DNA from: Ramlibacter sp.
Lineage (GTDB): Bacteria > Pseudomonadota > Gammaproteobacteria > Burkholderiales > Burkholderiaceae_C
NCBI GenBank assembly: GCA_019635435.1
Contig: JAHBZM010000001.1
Location: forward strand, 558,001-622,000
Direction: 5' to 3'
Length of the DNA stretch: 64,000 nucleotides
Shown here piece by piece: positions 52,166-62,556 of the stretch (positions are counted from its first letter, which is position 1; each line of letters opens with the position of its first letter). The notes under the pieces were generated by a model. The model saw nothing but the letters and a program-made list of their open reading frames with translations, made no database searches and had not been told where the DNA came from. The position numbers and the translations under genes were made by a program.

Positions 52166-55084
52166 TCAGCTCAGATGCTTGCCCACAATCCCCGCCAGCT
52201 CGAACATCGTGACCTGCGGCTTGCCAAACACCGGCAGCAGCCTGGCATCGGCGTTGATGGAGCGCTTGTCCTTGGCGTCCTGCAGGCCGTTGGCCTTGAT
52301 GTAGTCCCACAGCTTCTTGACCACCTGCGGGCGGGCCACCGGTTCGTCGCCAATCACCGCGGCCAGCGCGGCGCTGGGCTTGAGCCCGGCAGCAGGCTTG
52401 CGCGGCGCCTTGGGGGCGGCCGCTTTCTTCGCAGCGGGTGCTTTCTTTGCCGCAGCCTTTTTTGCGGCGGGCGCGGCCTTGGCCGCCGGCGTCTTGCCCG
52501 CGGCGGTCTTGCGCGGCGGGAACTTGCTGGTGCGCGGCTCGAACTCGAAAGTGACCTTGCCCTCTTCCTTGTTCCAGATCAGGAAGGCCTTGAAGGCGCG
52601 CCGCGTGCGCATGCTCACGAACTTGTCCAGCAGGTCGGTCTTGCCCGTGGCCAGCAGCTTTTCCATCTGCGCGCGCTCCACGGGTTGCTGCAGGATGATC
52701 TGTCCGGTCTTGAAGTCGCAGCTGGGCGTGGCCTGCGCGGCCGTGGGCACGGACTTCTCGCAGACGTAGTTCTTGCCAAATTCCAACACGCGGGCGCTGC
52801 ATTTGGGGCAGGCGCCCAGCGGCTGCTGCGCGGAAAAGTCGATCACTTCGCCGGTCTCGGCCGGGTCGGTCTCGTCACCAAAGTCGAACTCGAGCTTCCA
52901 GTTCTTGTCTTCGTCGCTGTACTTGAGCGCCATCTCGGCCGTGAATGGCCAGCCCGCCTTGGAGCGGAAGCCGTCGAGCGGGCCGATCTTCTTGTCGCGC
53001 AGGAACTGCTCCACCTCGGCCGGCTCGAAGGTGCGGCCCGCGGGCGACTTGCCGAACGAAAAGCCGCAGGCGTCCTCGCCGGTGCCGCTTTTGCCGGTGC
53101 AGGTGTAGCGCCGGTAGTTTTCCTTGACGATGCCGCCGCAGTTGGGGCAGGGCGTGGCCAGCGTGGCGTAGTCGCCGGGCACGGTGTCGCGGTCGTACTC
53201 CTTGGCCTTCATGACGATGCGCTTGGTCATCTCGCCAATCTCGCGCATGAACTCGTCGCGGCTGAGCCGGCCGTGCTCCATCTGCGCCAGCTTGTACTCC
53301 CAGTCGCCGGTCAGTTCGGGCTTGGACAGCTCCTCCACGCCCAGGCCGCGCAGCAGCGTCATGAGCTGGAACGACTTGGCCGTGGGGATCAGCTCCCGGC
53401 CTTCGCGCAGCATGTATTTCTCGCTGATCAGGCCTTCGATGATGGCGGCGCGCGTGGCGGGCGTGCCCAGGCCTTTTTCCTGCATGGCCTCGCGCAGTTC
53501 GTCGTCTTCCACCAGCTTGCCCGCGCCTTCCATGGCGCCCAGCAGCGTGGCTTCGGAGTAGCGCGCGGGCGGCCGGGTCTTCAGGCCCTTGGGCTCCACC
53601 ACCTCGGCGCGCACCATCTCGCCGGGCTTCACGGCCACCAGGATCTTGCTGTTCTCGTCGTCCTCGTCGAGCACTTCCTTGCCGTAGATGGCGAGCCAGC
53701 CGGGCTTGACCAGCACCTTGCCCTCGGTCTTGAAGCTGTGGCCCACCGCCTGCGAGATGCGGGTGGTGACCTGGTACTCGGCGCTGGGGAAAAACACCGC
53801 CATGAAGCGGCGCACCACCAGGTCATAGAGCTTCTGCTCGGCATCGCTCAGGCCGCTGGGCGCCTGCAGCGTGGGGATGATGGCAAAGTGGTCGCTGACC
53901 TTGGCGTTGTCAAAAATCCGCTTGCTGGGCTTGATGTAGTTGTTGTCCAGCGCGGTGCGCGCATGCGGCGCCAGGTGCTTCATGCCGCTGTCGGCCAGCA
54001 TGCCGAAGGTCTCTTTCACCACCGGCAGGTAGTCCTCGGGCAGGGCGCGCGAGTCGGTCCGCGGGTAGGTCAGGGCCTTGTGGCGCTCGTACAGGCTTTG
54101 CGCCAGCGCCAGCGTGGTCTTGGCCGAGAAGCCGAAGCGGCCATTGGCCTCGCGCTGCAGGCTGGTCAGGTCGAACAGCGCGGGCGAGGCCTGCGAGGTG
54201 GGCTTGCTTTCCTCGGTAACCGTGGCGGCCTTGCCGCGCACGGCGTCGGCAATGGCCTGTGCCTCTTTCTGTGACCAGACGCGGTCGGCCTTCTGCTCGG
54301 CGTCGTCGGGGTTCTTCTTCCATTTGGGGTCGATCCACTTGGCGTGGTACTCGCCGGCCTCGGCCAGGAAGGTCGCGTGGATTTCCCAGTAGTCGCGGCT
54401 GATGAACTTGCGGATCTGCTCCTCGCGCTCCACCACCACGGCCAGCGTGGGCGTCTGCACCCGGCCCACGGTGGTCAGAAAGAAGCCGCCGTCGCGCGAG
54501 TTGAACGCCGTCATGGCGCGCGTGCCGTTGATGCCCACCAGCCAGTCGGCCTCGGAGCGGCTGCGCGCCGCGTCGGCCAGGCCCTGCATCTGCTTCTCGC
54601 TGCGCAGGCTCTCAAAGCCCTCGCGGATGGCCTGCGGCGTCATCGACTGCAGCCACAGCCGCTTGACCGGCTTGCCCAGCGGCACGGTCTTGCCGGCCTT
54701 GGTGCTGCCCGCATACTGCTCGATCAGGCGGAAGATCAGCTCGCCCTCGCGGCCCGCGTCGCAGGCATTGACCAGGGCCGTCACGTCCTTGCGCTTGGCC
54801 TGCTTGACCACGGCGTTCAGCCGGGTCTTGGTCTTGTCCACGGGCTTGAGGTCGAAGTACGGAGGGATCACCGGCAGGTGGGCAAAGCTCCACTTGCCGC
54901 GCTTCACGTCAAATTCTTCGGGCGCCTGGATCTCGACCAGGTGGCCGACCGCGCTGGTCACGACGTAGGTTTCGCTTTCAAAAAACTCGTCGTGCTTCTC
55001 GAACTTGCCGGCCACCGGCGTGAGCGCGCGGACGATGTCCTGCGCCACCGAGGGCTTTTCTGCAATCACCAGAGTCTTCGTCAT
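52166..55084 (-). CDS. topB: DNA topoisomerase III with C-terminal SWIB domain, 972 aa
   Basis: Type IA topoisomerase. The Toprim domain begins TLVIAEKPSVAQDIVRAL, and the active-site Tyr is in ALTYPRTDSRALP (about residue 338). C4 zinc-ribbon-like repeats follow (CPNCGGIV; CPKCSARV). After an Ala/Lys-rich, H1-like stretch the last ~75 residues form a SWIB/MDM2 domain (RPQVVKKLWDYIKANGLQD..NADARLLPVFGKPQVTMFELAGIVGKHL). At 972 aa it is far longer than E. coli TopB (653 aa). It overlaps the TlpA-like gene by 4 bp. Confidence 0.93.
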   Translation of the reverse strand: MTKTLVIAEKPSVAQDIVRALTPVAGKFEKHDEFFESETYVVTSAVGHLVEIQAPEEFDVKRGKWSFAHLPVIPPYFDLKPVDKTKTRLNAVVKQAKRKDVTALVNACDAGREGELIFRLIEQYAGSTKAGKTVPLGKPVKRLWLQSMTPQAIREGFESLRSEKQMQGLADAARSRSEADWLVGINGTRAMTAFNSRDGGFFLTTVGRVQTPTLAVVVEREEQIRKFISRDYWEIHATFLAEAGEYHAKWIDPKWKKNPDDAEQKADRVWSQKEAQAIADAVRGKAATVTEESKPTSQASPALFDLTSLQREANGRFGFSAKTTLALAQSLYERHKALTYPRTDSRALPEDYLPVVKETFGMLADSGMKHLAPHARTALDNNYIKPSKRIFDNAKVSDHFAIIPTLQAPSGLSDAEQKLYDLVVRRFMAVFFPSAEYQVTTRISQAVGHSFKTEGKVLVKPGWLAIYGKEVLDEDDENSKILVAVKPGEMVRAEVVEPKGLKTRPPARYSEATLLGAMEGAGKLVEDDELREAMQEKGLGTPATRAAIIEGLISEKYMLREGRELIPTAKSFQLMTLLRGLGVEELSKPELTGDWEYKLAQMEHGRLSRDEFMREIGEMTKRIVMKAKEYDRDTVPGDYATLATPCPNCGGIVKENYRRYTCTGKSGTGEDACGFSFGKSPAGRTFEPAEVEQFLRDKKIGPLDGFRSKAGWPFTAEMALKYSDEDKNWKLEFDFGDETDPAETGEVIDFSAQQPLGACPKCSARVLEFGKNYVCEKSVPTAAQATPSCDFKTGQIILQQPVERAQMEKLLATGKTDLLDKFVSMRTRRAFKAFLIWNKEEGKVTFEFEPRTSKFPPRKTAAGKTPAAKAAPAAKKAAAKKAPAAKKAAAPKAPRKPAAGLKPSAALAAVIGDEPVARPQVVKKLWDYIKANGLQDAKDKRSINADARLLPVFGKPQVTMFELAGIVGKHLS

Positions 55085-55641
55085 AGGAACTTCGCCAATC
55101 CTTCTACATCCTCGGGGAACATTTCCCCGCTTTCCGCAAACACCACCTTGCCGCTGCGCCCACGCACCACGACCACGGGCAGCCCCTTGGGCTTGGGCAG
55201 CACTGTAGCGACTTGTGGGGTCAACATGCCAGCCGGGAAGGTGTAACCCTTTTGCCGCAGGTAGGCGGCAGCGGCTTCGGGCTGGCGGTCAATCGACAGC
55301 GCCAGCACCTGCAATCCACGCCCGCGCTCCTTGCGCCACAGCTTCTCGACATGGGGGCTCTGCACCGCGCAGAACGGGCACCAGCTGGCCCACCAGTAGA
55401 CCACGAGCACCTGGCCCTCGGCCACGCTGGCCCGGAATGTGCTGCCGTCCAGCAGGGCCACATCGGTCAACCCCATGGCGTCGCCCACGCGCGGCAGCCC
55501 CGGTGCGCGGGCATCGCCCGGCGCCGTGCTGCTGTTGCCCTGGGCCTGCGCCAGGCCCAGCGCCGAGAGGCCTGCTGCTGCAAGAACGGTGCGGCGGCCC
55601 AGGTCAGTGGCCGCAGGGGGCTTCGTGGTGAAAGGGTTCAT
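55081..55641 (-). CDS. TlpA/ResA-like thioredoxin-fold protein, exported, 186 aa
   Basis: A Tat-like signal (LGRRTVLAAAGLSALGLAQAQ) leads to a periplasmic thioredoxin fold with the active site WCPFC (C88, C91). The typical TlpA insertion is seen in SIDRQPEAAAAYLRQKGYTFPAG, and the cis-Pro in GLPVVVVRG. It probably reduces or transfers disulfides in the periplasm, for example during cytochrome c maturation. ATG 55641 is chosen. The stop overlaps topB. Confidence 0.87.
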   Translation of the reverse strand: MNPFTTKPPAATDLGRRTVLAAAGLSALGLAQAQGNSSTAPGDARAPGLPRVGDAMGLTDVALLDGSTFRASVAEGQVLVVYWWASWCPFCAVQSPHVEKLWRKERGRGLQVLALSIDRQPEAAAAYLRQKGYTFPAGMLTPQVATVLPKPKGLPVVVVRGRSGKVVFAESGEMFPEDVEGLAKFL

Positions 55642-55664
55642 ATCTTTAGAATCTCGGGTTTCCT

Positions 55665-55697
55665 CGCGCGTACGCGTACGCGCGCACGTGTGCATAT
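55665..55697. promoter_or_regulatory. 33-bp alternating pyrimidine-purine tract in a divergent promoter
   Basis: An unbroken alternation of pyrimidine and purine (CGCGCGTACGCGTACGCGCG and onwards) fills the gap between the divergent TlpA-like and SET genes. Such tracts can flip to Z-DNA under negative supercoiling. Confidence 0.6.
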
Positions 55698-55719
55698 TCA
55701 ACTTACCAGAGTTTCCCCC

Positions 55720-56289
55720 ATGCCTGCAAAAGCCGATTCCAGCCCCCTGCGGCGCCTCCAGACCCGCCGCTCCGGCGTTCATGGCAAGGGCGTGTTCGCC
55801 GTGCAGGACCTGGCCGAGGGTGAAACCCTCATTGAGTATGTGGGCGAGGTCATCTCCTGGAAGGAGGCGCTGCGCCGCCACCCGCACGACCCCAAGGACC
55901 CGAACCACACGTTCTATTTCCACATCGACGAGAAGCATGTGATCGACGCCAAGTTCGGCGGCAACTCCTCGCGCTGGATCAACCACTCGTGCGACCCGAA
56001 CTGCGAGGCCGACGAGCAGGACGGCCGGGTCTTCATCAAGGCGCTGCGCAACATCCCGGCGGGCGAGGAGCTCAACTACGACTACGGCCTGATCATTGAC
56101 GAGCCGCTCACGCCCGAGCTCAAGGCCGAATACCCGTGCTGGTGCGGCGCGGCCAGCTGCCGCGGCACCCTGCTGGCGGGCAAGGAAAAGAAGAGCAAGA
56201 AGGACAAGAAAGACAAGAAGGCCCACAAGGGCAAGAAAGACAAGAAGAAGAAAAAGAAGAGCACCCAGGCCGGCCACGGCGCGCTCTGA
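55720..56289 (+). CDS. SET-domain lysine methyltransferase with poly-lysine tail, 189 aa
   Basis: SET domain: SGVHGKGVFAVQDLAEGETLIEYVGEVISW near the start, the AdoMet/knot motif NHSCDPNC (88-95), ELNYDYG (117-123) with the catalytic Tyr, and a post-SET CWCGAASCRG cysteine cluster (C140, C142, C147). Residues ~155-180 are almost only Lys with some Gly/Asp/Ser, like a histone tail, suited to binding DNA or to self-methylation. The target is unknown; ribosomal or nucleoid proteins are possible. Confidence 0.9.
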   Translation: MPAKADSSPLRRLQTRRSGVHGKGVFAVQDLAEGETLIEYVGEVISWKEALRRHPHDPKDPNHTFYFHIDEKHVIDAKFGGNSSRWINHSCDPNCEADEQDGRVFIKALRNIPAGEELNYDYGLIIDEPLTPELKAEYPCWCGAASCRGTLLAGKEKKSKKDKKDKKAHKGKKDKKKKKKSTQAGHGAL

Positions 56290-56293
56290 ACCC

Positions 56294-57118
56294 ATGGCCG
56301 CACCCGACCCCGTGCGCTGGCAGGCCGAGGCCCTCTGGGAGGCCGTGGCGCCGCTGTGGCCGGGTTTCACGGTCGAGGTGCTTCCCGAGGTTGATTCCAC
56401 CAATTCCGAGCTGATGCGCCGGGCCCGCGCCGGCCAGACCGAGCCCGTGCTGCTGGTGGCCGAGCGGCAGACCGCGGGGCGCGGCCGGCTGGGGCGGGCC
56501 TGGCTCAGCGATGGCCCGGACGCGCCGGCCCCGGGCAGTGCGCCCGCGCTGGCGGCGCTGACCTTCTCGCTGGGCCTGCCGCTGGCGCCGCGCGACTGGG
56601 CCGGCCTGTCGCTGGCGGTGGGCACCAGCCTGGCCGAAAGCCTGGACCCGCAGGTGCGGATCAAGTGGCCCAACGACCTGTGGCTGCACGGCCGCAAGCT
56701 GGCCGGCATCCTGATCGAAACCGCGGGGGCTGGCAGCGGCAGTGCCGCGCCGCGCTACGCCGTGGTGGGCGTGGGCATCAACCTGTTGCCGCGCGCCGCC
56801 CAGGGCCTGTCCACCGCGCCGGCCTGGCTGCGGGAGCTGCTGCCCGGCGTGGACGCGCCCCAGGCCCTGCAGCGCGTGCTGCTGCCGCTGGTGCAGGCGC
56901 TGCAAGCGTTCGAGAGCGATGGCTTTGCCCCGTTCCAGGCCCGTTTCCAGGCCCGCGATGCGCTGCGCGACCTGGCCGTCACGCTGAGCGACGGCACCAC
57001 CGGCACCGCCCACGGCGTGGGCGAGGATGGTGCCCTGCTGGTGCATACTTCCGCGGGCATGCAGCAGATCACCAGCTCCGAAGTCAGCGTGCGCCCCGTT
57101 GGCGCGGCGGGGGCCTGA
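56294..57118 (+). CDS. birA: Biotin-[acetyl-CoA-carboxylase] ligase, 274 aa
   Basis: Attaches biotin to AccB. The catalytic GRGRLGR (62-68) and KWPNDLW (124-130) motifs are present, with a C-terminal SH3-like domain near TGTAHGVGEDGALLVHTSAGMQQI. It lacks the N-terminal helix-turn-helix of E. coli BirA, so it is an enzyme and not a repressor. Between the two motifs the sequence has a Pro/Ala-rich insertion (PDAPAPGSAPA). The start is four bases after the SET gene. Confidence 0.92.
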   Translation: MAAPDPVRWQAEALWEAVAPLWPGFTVEVLPEVDSTNSELMRRARAGQTEPVLLVAERQTAGRGRLGRAWLSDGPDAPAPGSAPALAALTFSLGLPLAPRDWAGLSLAVGTSLAESLDPQVRIKWPNDLWLHGRKLAGILIETAGAGSGSAAPRYAVVGVGINLLPRAAQGLSTAPAWLRELLPGVDAPQALQRVLLPLVQALQAFESDGFAPFQARFQARDALRDLAVTLSDGTTGTAHGVGEDGALLVHTSAGMQQITSSEVSVRPVGAAGA

Positions 57119-57121
57119 GTC

Positions 57122-57781
57122 ATGCTGCGGCTGGTGGCGCTGCTCCTGCTGCTGGCCAACGGCGTGTACTTTGCCTGGGCGCAGGGCCTGCTGCAGTCCT
57201 GGGGCGCGGCGCCGGTGCAGCAGTCCGAGCCACAGCGGCTTGGCCAGCAGATCCGCCCCGAGGCCGTGCGCCTGCTCGGTGCCGACGAAGCCCGGCGCGT
57301 CGAGACGGCCGCCCCCGGCGCGGTGCGCCCCCCGGAATGCCTGCAGGCCGGCCTGTTTGACGAGACGCAGGCCGCGGCCGTGCGCCAGGCGCTGGAGCCG
57401 GCCCTGCCGGCCGGGAGCTGGTCGCTGGAGAGTGCCGTGGAGCCCGCGCGCTGGATCATCTACATGGGCAAGTACCTCACGCCCGACGCCGTGAACAAGA
57501 AGAAGTCCGAGCTGCGCCAGCTGGGCGTGTCATTCGAGAACCTGTCCAGCAGCAGCCTGGAGCCGGGCCTGTCGCTGGGCGGCTTCACCACCCAGGCGGC
57601 CGCGCAGCAGCAGCTCAACGCGCTGTCGCAGCGCGGTGTGCGCACGGCCCGCGTGCTGCAGGAGCGCCCCGAGGTGCGCGGCCAGCTGCTGCGCCTGCCC
57701 GTGGTCGACGACACCCTGCGACCGCGGCTGGACGAGATTCGCGCGGCGCTGGGCGGCAAGCCGCTGCGCACCTGTCGCTGA
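57122..57781 (+). CDS. SPOR-domain protein with N-terminal membrane anchor, 219 aa
   Basis: A single hydrophobic span (LRLVALLLLLANGVYFAWAQG) is followed by a periplasmic linker. The C-terminal SPOR fold is visible in SVEPARWIIYMGKYLTPDAVNKKKSELRQLGVSFENLSS and SLGGFTTQAAAQQQLNALSQRGVRTARVL. SPOR domains bind denuded peptidoglycan glycans at division sites. The gene starts three bases after birA. Confidence 0.85.
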   Translation: MLRLVALLLLLANGVYFAWAQGLLQSWGAAPVQQSEPQRLGQQIRPEAVRLLGADEARRVETAAPGAVRPPECLQAGLFDETQAAAVRQALEPALPAGSWSLESAVEPARWIIYMGKYLTPDAVNKKKSELRQLGVSFENLSSSSLEPGLSLGGFTTQAAAQQQLNALSQRGVRTARVLQERPEVRGQLLRLPVVDDTLRPRLDEIRAALGGKPLRTCR

Positions 57782-57861
57782 TTCGTCGCTGATTTCGCCG
57801 CTGATCCTGCCGCTGATTCCGCCGCGCGCAGCGGCCCACTGACCTGAAGGAGACCCGACCC

Positions 57862-58527
57862 ATGAGCCTCAAGCTGTACTTTGCCCCTGGCGCCTGTTCC
57901 TTTGTGCCGCACACCCTGCTCGAAGCCACGGGCGAGCCCTTTGAGCCCGTGATGGTCAAGATCCACAAGGGCGAGAACTACAGCCCTGAATACAAGGCGC
58001 TGAACCCGCGCAGCCAGGTGCCGGTGCTGGTGGACGGGGCCGAGGTCATCACGCAGATCGTGGCCGTGGTGAGCTACCTGAACGACCGCTTTCCGCAGCA
58101 CAACTTCCTGCCCCACGAGCCGCTGGCGCGGGCCCGCGTGCTCGAAACCCTGGCCTGGATGAACAACACCGTGCACCCCACGTTCACCCACATCTTCATG
58201 CCGCACAAGTTCACCGACAAGCCAGAACTGCATGCCGACCTCAAGGCCTGGAACACCCACCTGTTCCGCGGCATGCTGGGCGAGCTGGACGCGCTGGTGG
58301 CCGCCGCCGTGGCCGCGGGCAAGCCCTGGCTGGGCGGCGAGCATTTCGGCCCGCTGGACGCCTACGCGCTCACCCTCACGCGCTGGGGTGGCATGGCCGG
58401 CATCGACCCCGCCAGCCTCCCGGCGCTGTGGCGCCATGTGCAGCATGTGGCGCAGCAGCCGGCGGCGCAGCGCGCCATGGCGCGCGAGCGCCTGCAGCTG
58501 AACCTTTATGTGCCGCCGGCGGCCTGA
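57862..58527 (+). CDS. Glutathione S-transferase family protein, 221 aa
   Basis: Bacterial beta-class-like GST. It starts LKLYFAPGACSFVPHTLLEATGEPFE with the catalytic Cys/Ser region, and has NPRSQVPVLVDGAEVITQIVAVVSYL. The C-terminal domain ends in GGEHFGPLDAYALTLTRW. An AAGGAGA ribosome-binding site precedes ATG 57862. Its 3' end overlaps the convergent histidine kinase gene by 22 bp. Confidence 0.9.
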   Translation: MSLKLYFAPGACSFVPHTLLEATGEPFEPVMVKIHKGENYSPEYKALNPRSQVPVLVDGAEVITQIVAVVSYLNDRFPQHNFLPHEPLARARVLETLAWMNNTVHPTFTHIFMPHKFTDKPELHADLKAWNTHLFRGMLGELDALVAAAVAAGKPWLGGEHFGPLDAYALTLTRWGGMAGIDPASLPALWRHVQHVAQQPAAQRAMARERLQLNLYVPPAA

Positions 58528-59975
58528 GGCTCGGTCACGAAGCGCAGGCTGATCAGGGTGCCGGGCGACGGCTGGCCCGGGTGCGCGTCTTCCAGCGTGA
58601 TCGACGCCCCGTGCTGGCGCGCGATCTCCAGCACGATGGGCAGGCCCAGGCCCGAGCCGTCCACATTGGTGCCCAGCGCGCGGTAAAAGGGCTGGAACAC
58701 CAGCTCGCGCTCGGCCTCGGGGATGCCGGGGCCCGAGTCCTCGACCTGCAGGATCAGCACATGGCCGAACGGGTCGGCCAGCACCCGCGCGGTGATGACG
58801 CCCGCCGCTTCGGGGCTGGACGGCGTGTAGTTGATGGCGTTGTCCAGCAGGTTGCGGATCATTTCCTTGAGCAGGGTCGGGTTGCCGCCAATGGTGACCC
58901 CGGGCGCGCCGGGCTGGGCGCCGTCGTAGCCCAGGTCGATGTGCCCCTCCAGCGCGCGCGGCAGCGAGTCATGCACCGCGTCGATGGTGATCTGGGCCAG
59001 GTCGCAGGGCTCGCGCGCGATCGTGGCGCCGCTGCTTTCGGCGCGCGCCAGCGCCAGCAGCTGGTTGACCGTGTGGGTGGCGCGGATGCTGGAGCGGCCG
59101 ATCTGCTGCAGCGACTGCTTGAGCTCGTCGGCGCTGCCGCCCTCGCGCTGCGCCAGGTCGGCCTGCATGCGCAGCCCCGCCAGCGGCGTCTTGAGCTGGT
59201 GCGCGGCGTCGGCCAGGAAGCGCTTTTGCGTGGCGATCGAGTCCTTGAGCCGGGTCAGCAGGTCGTTCACCGACGACACCAGCGGAGCGACCTCCAGCGG
59301 CACGGCGTGGTCGTCCAGCGGGCTCAGGTCGTCGGGCTTGCGCGCGCGGATGCGCTCCTCCAGCTGCGACAGCGGCTTGATGCCGCGCACCAGCGCCAGC
59401 CAGACCAGCAGCACCGCCAGCGGCAGCAGCACCAGTTGCGGCAGCAGCACGCCCTTGATGATTTCGGTGGCCAGCACCGAGCGCTTCTCGCGGGTCTCGG
59501 CCACCTGCACCAGGGCCATGGGGTCGCCCGGCAGGTCCAGGTGGACCCAGAGGTAGGCCACCCGCACGTCCAGCCCGCGCAGCTCGGCGTCGCGCAGGTG
59601 CACGTCGCGCAGCTGCGGGTCCAGCGGCGGCGGGGATTCGTAGCGCGGGGGCGCCGGGAATTCGCGCTCGCCGCTGAGCAGCTCGCCGCGCGGCCCGAGC
59701 ACCTGGTAGTAGATCAGGTCGGAGTCGTCGGCCCGCAGGATCTCGCGCGCGGGCTGCGGCAGGTTGAACTGCACGCGCTCGCCCTGCACGCCGATCAGCT
59801 GGGCCAGCACCCGCACGTTGTACTCCAGCGCCCGGTCAAAGGGCTTGCCGGCGATGTTCTGCGCCACCAGCCAGGTCAGCGCCAGCGCCACGGGCAGCAG
59901 CAGCATCAGCGGCGTGAGCATCCAGTCCAGGATCTCGCCAAACAGCGAACGCTGCTCACGCTGGAAGATTTTCAT
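58506..59975 (-). CDS. Sensor histidine kinase (TctE/QseC-like, 2CSK_N), 489 aa
   Basis: Two membrane spans (about 20-40 and 174-197) flank a periplasmic 2CSK-type sensor region. The dimerisation/phosphoacceptor motif is FLADAAHQLKTPLAG, with H259. The ATPase domain shows N (LLDNAINYTP), G1 (VEDSGPGIPEAE) and G2 (GSGLGLPIV). It pairs with the response regulator at 60065, from which an ~90-bp gap holding a repeat copy separates it. Confidence 0.92.
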   Translation of the reverse strand: MKIFQREQRSLFGEILDWMLTPLMLLLPVALALTWLVAQNIAGKPFDRALEYNVRVLAQLIGVQGERVQFNLPQPAREILRADDSDLIYYQVLGPRGELLSGEREFPAPPRYESPPPLDPQLRDVHLRDAELRGLDVRVAYLWVHLDLPGDPMALVQVAETREKRSVLATEIIKGVLLPQLVLLPLAVLLVWLALVRGIKPLSQLEERIRARKPDDLSPLDDHAVPLEVAPLVSSVNDLLTRLKDSIATQKRFLADAAHQLKTPLAGLRMQADLAQREGGSADELKQSLQQIGRSSIRATHTVNQLLALARAESSGATIAREPCDLAQITIDAVHDSLPRALEGHIDLGYDGAQPGAPGVTIGGNPTLLKEMIRNLLDNAINYTPSSPEAAGVITARVLADPFGHVLILQVEDSGPGIPEAERELVFQPFYRALGTNVDGSGLGLPIVLEIARQHGASITLEDAHPGQPSPGTLISLRFVTEPQAAGGT

Positions 59976-59990
59976 GCTGCGCAGCCGCGG

Positions 59991-60059
59991 TTTGGAGTCA
60001 AATCAGGCTGGAGTCCAGGACTGGCGGCCATCATTCGCTATGAAATGCATAGCGTTTGC
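59991..60059 (+). repeat. Dispersed ~70-bp repeat, copy E
   Basis: Core GGCTGGAGTCCAGGACTGGC, then GCTATGAAATGCATAGC, here a perfect small hairpin. It fills the gap between the response-regulator and sensor-kinase genes, which run on the minus strand, and so lies within their shared transcript. Confidence 0.85.
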
Positions 60060-60064
60060 GGCCT

Positions 60065-60739
<675 letters not shown>

Positions 60740-60853
60740 GGCTGTCTCCTGTTGTCGTGGGCCCGGCCGGCCGGGCCGGGGCCGCGGGGTGCTGAAATTC
60801 TAGGCCTGCCCGCCTTACCAGGCCCTGATGCCCCCGGGAGGGCGCTGGCGGCC

Positions 60854-61348
60854 TCAGGCGGCGGGACCCGCATAGGCTTCCAGCCCGATCATCGCCACCG
60901 CGGCGACCTCGGCGCCGATCTCGGCCCGGAACTCGGCCTCGGCCGCGGCCACCGCGCGCCGGAACGCGGCCAGCCAGGCCAGCCCGGTGGGCGTGAAGCA
61001 GACCTTGCGCGCCCGCGCATCCTGCGGGTCGGCCTCGCGGGTCACCAGGCCCCAGGCCTCGCACTGGTCCACCAGGTCGCCCATGGCCTGCTTGCTCATG
61101 CCGGCCTGCTGCGCCAGCTCGGTCAGCCGCGAGCCCTCGAGCGCGAGGTGGCGCGTGATGTGGACATGGGCCGCGCTGACCTGGTCGCGCGCGGCCAGGT
61201 TGGACAGGGCCAGTGGCACCTCCACATCGCGGGCCATCAGGGCCAGCACCCGCGTGTCGAAGCGGCGCATGGCATGGCCCAGCAGCCGGCCCAGATGGGT
61301 CTGGCGCCAGCGGTCGTCGGGCAGCGCGGGGGCGGCGGCATCGGTCAT
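60854..61348 (-). CDS. MarR-family transcriptional regulator, 164 aa
   Basis: Winged helix of the MarR type: HVHITRHLALEGSRLTELAQQAGMSKQAMGDLVDQCEAWGLVTREADPQDARARKVCFTPTG. The dimerisation helices are at the ends. ATG 61348 (MTDAAAPAL) is preferred to the upstream in-frame start. It is divergent from recA; its target is unknown. Confidence 0.85.
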   Translation of the reverse strand: MTDAAAPALPDDRWRQTHLGRLLGHAMRRFDTRVLALMARDVEVPLALSNLAARDQVSAAHVHITRHLALEGSRLTELAQQAGMSKQAMGDLVDQCEAWGLVTREADPQDARARKVCFTPTGLAWLAAFRRAVAAAEAEFRAEIGAEVAAVAMIGLEAYAGPAA

Positions 61349-61431
61349 TCGGAAATGGTAAGGCAAACTGACCAAAAATCCAGTTTACTTCTGGCGACTG
61401 GCTGCGTTAGAGTACTGGTCAAGCATCCAGC

Positions 61432-61447
61432 CTGTGAATAAAAACAC
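61432..61447 (+). promoter_or_regulatory. LexA/SOS box upstream of recA
   Basis: CTGTGAATAAAAACAC matches the LexA consensus CTGT-N8-ACAG except for the last base, and lies 43 bp before the recA start. It is the expected control site for SOS induction of recA and recX. Confidence 0.75.
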
Positions 61448-61489
61448 TGGATGAGGCCACTCAACCTGTTGATTCACAAGGAGATTTTC

Positions 61490-62551
<1,062 letters not shown>

Positions 62552-62556
62552 GCCGC

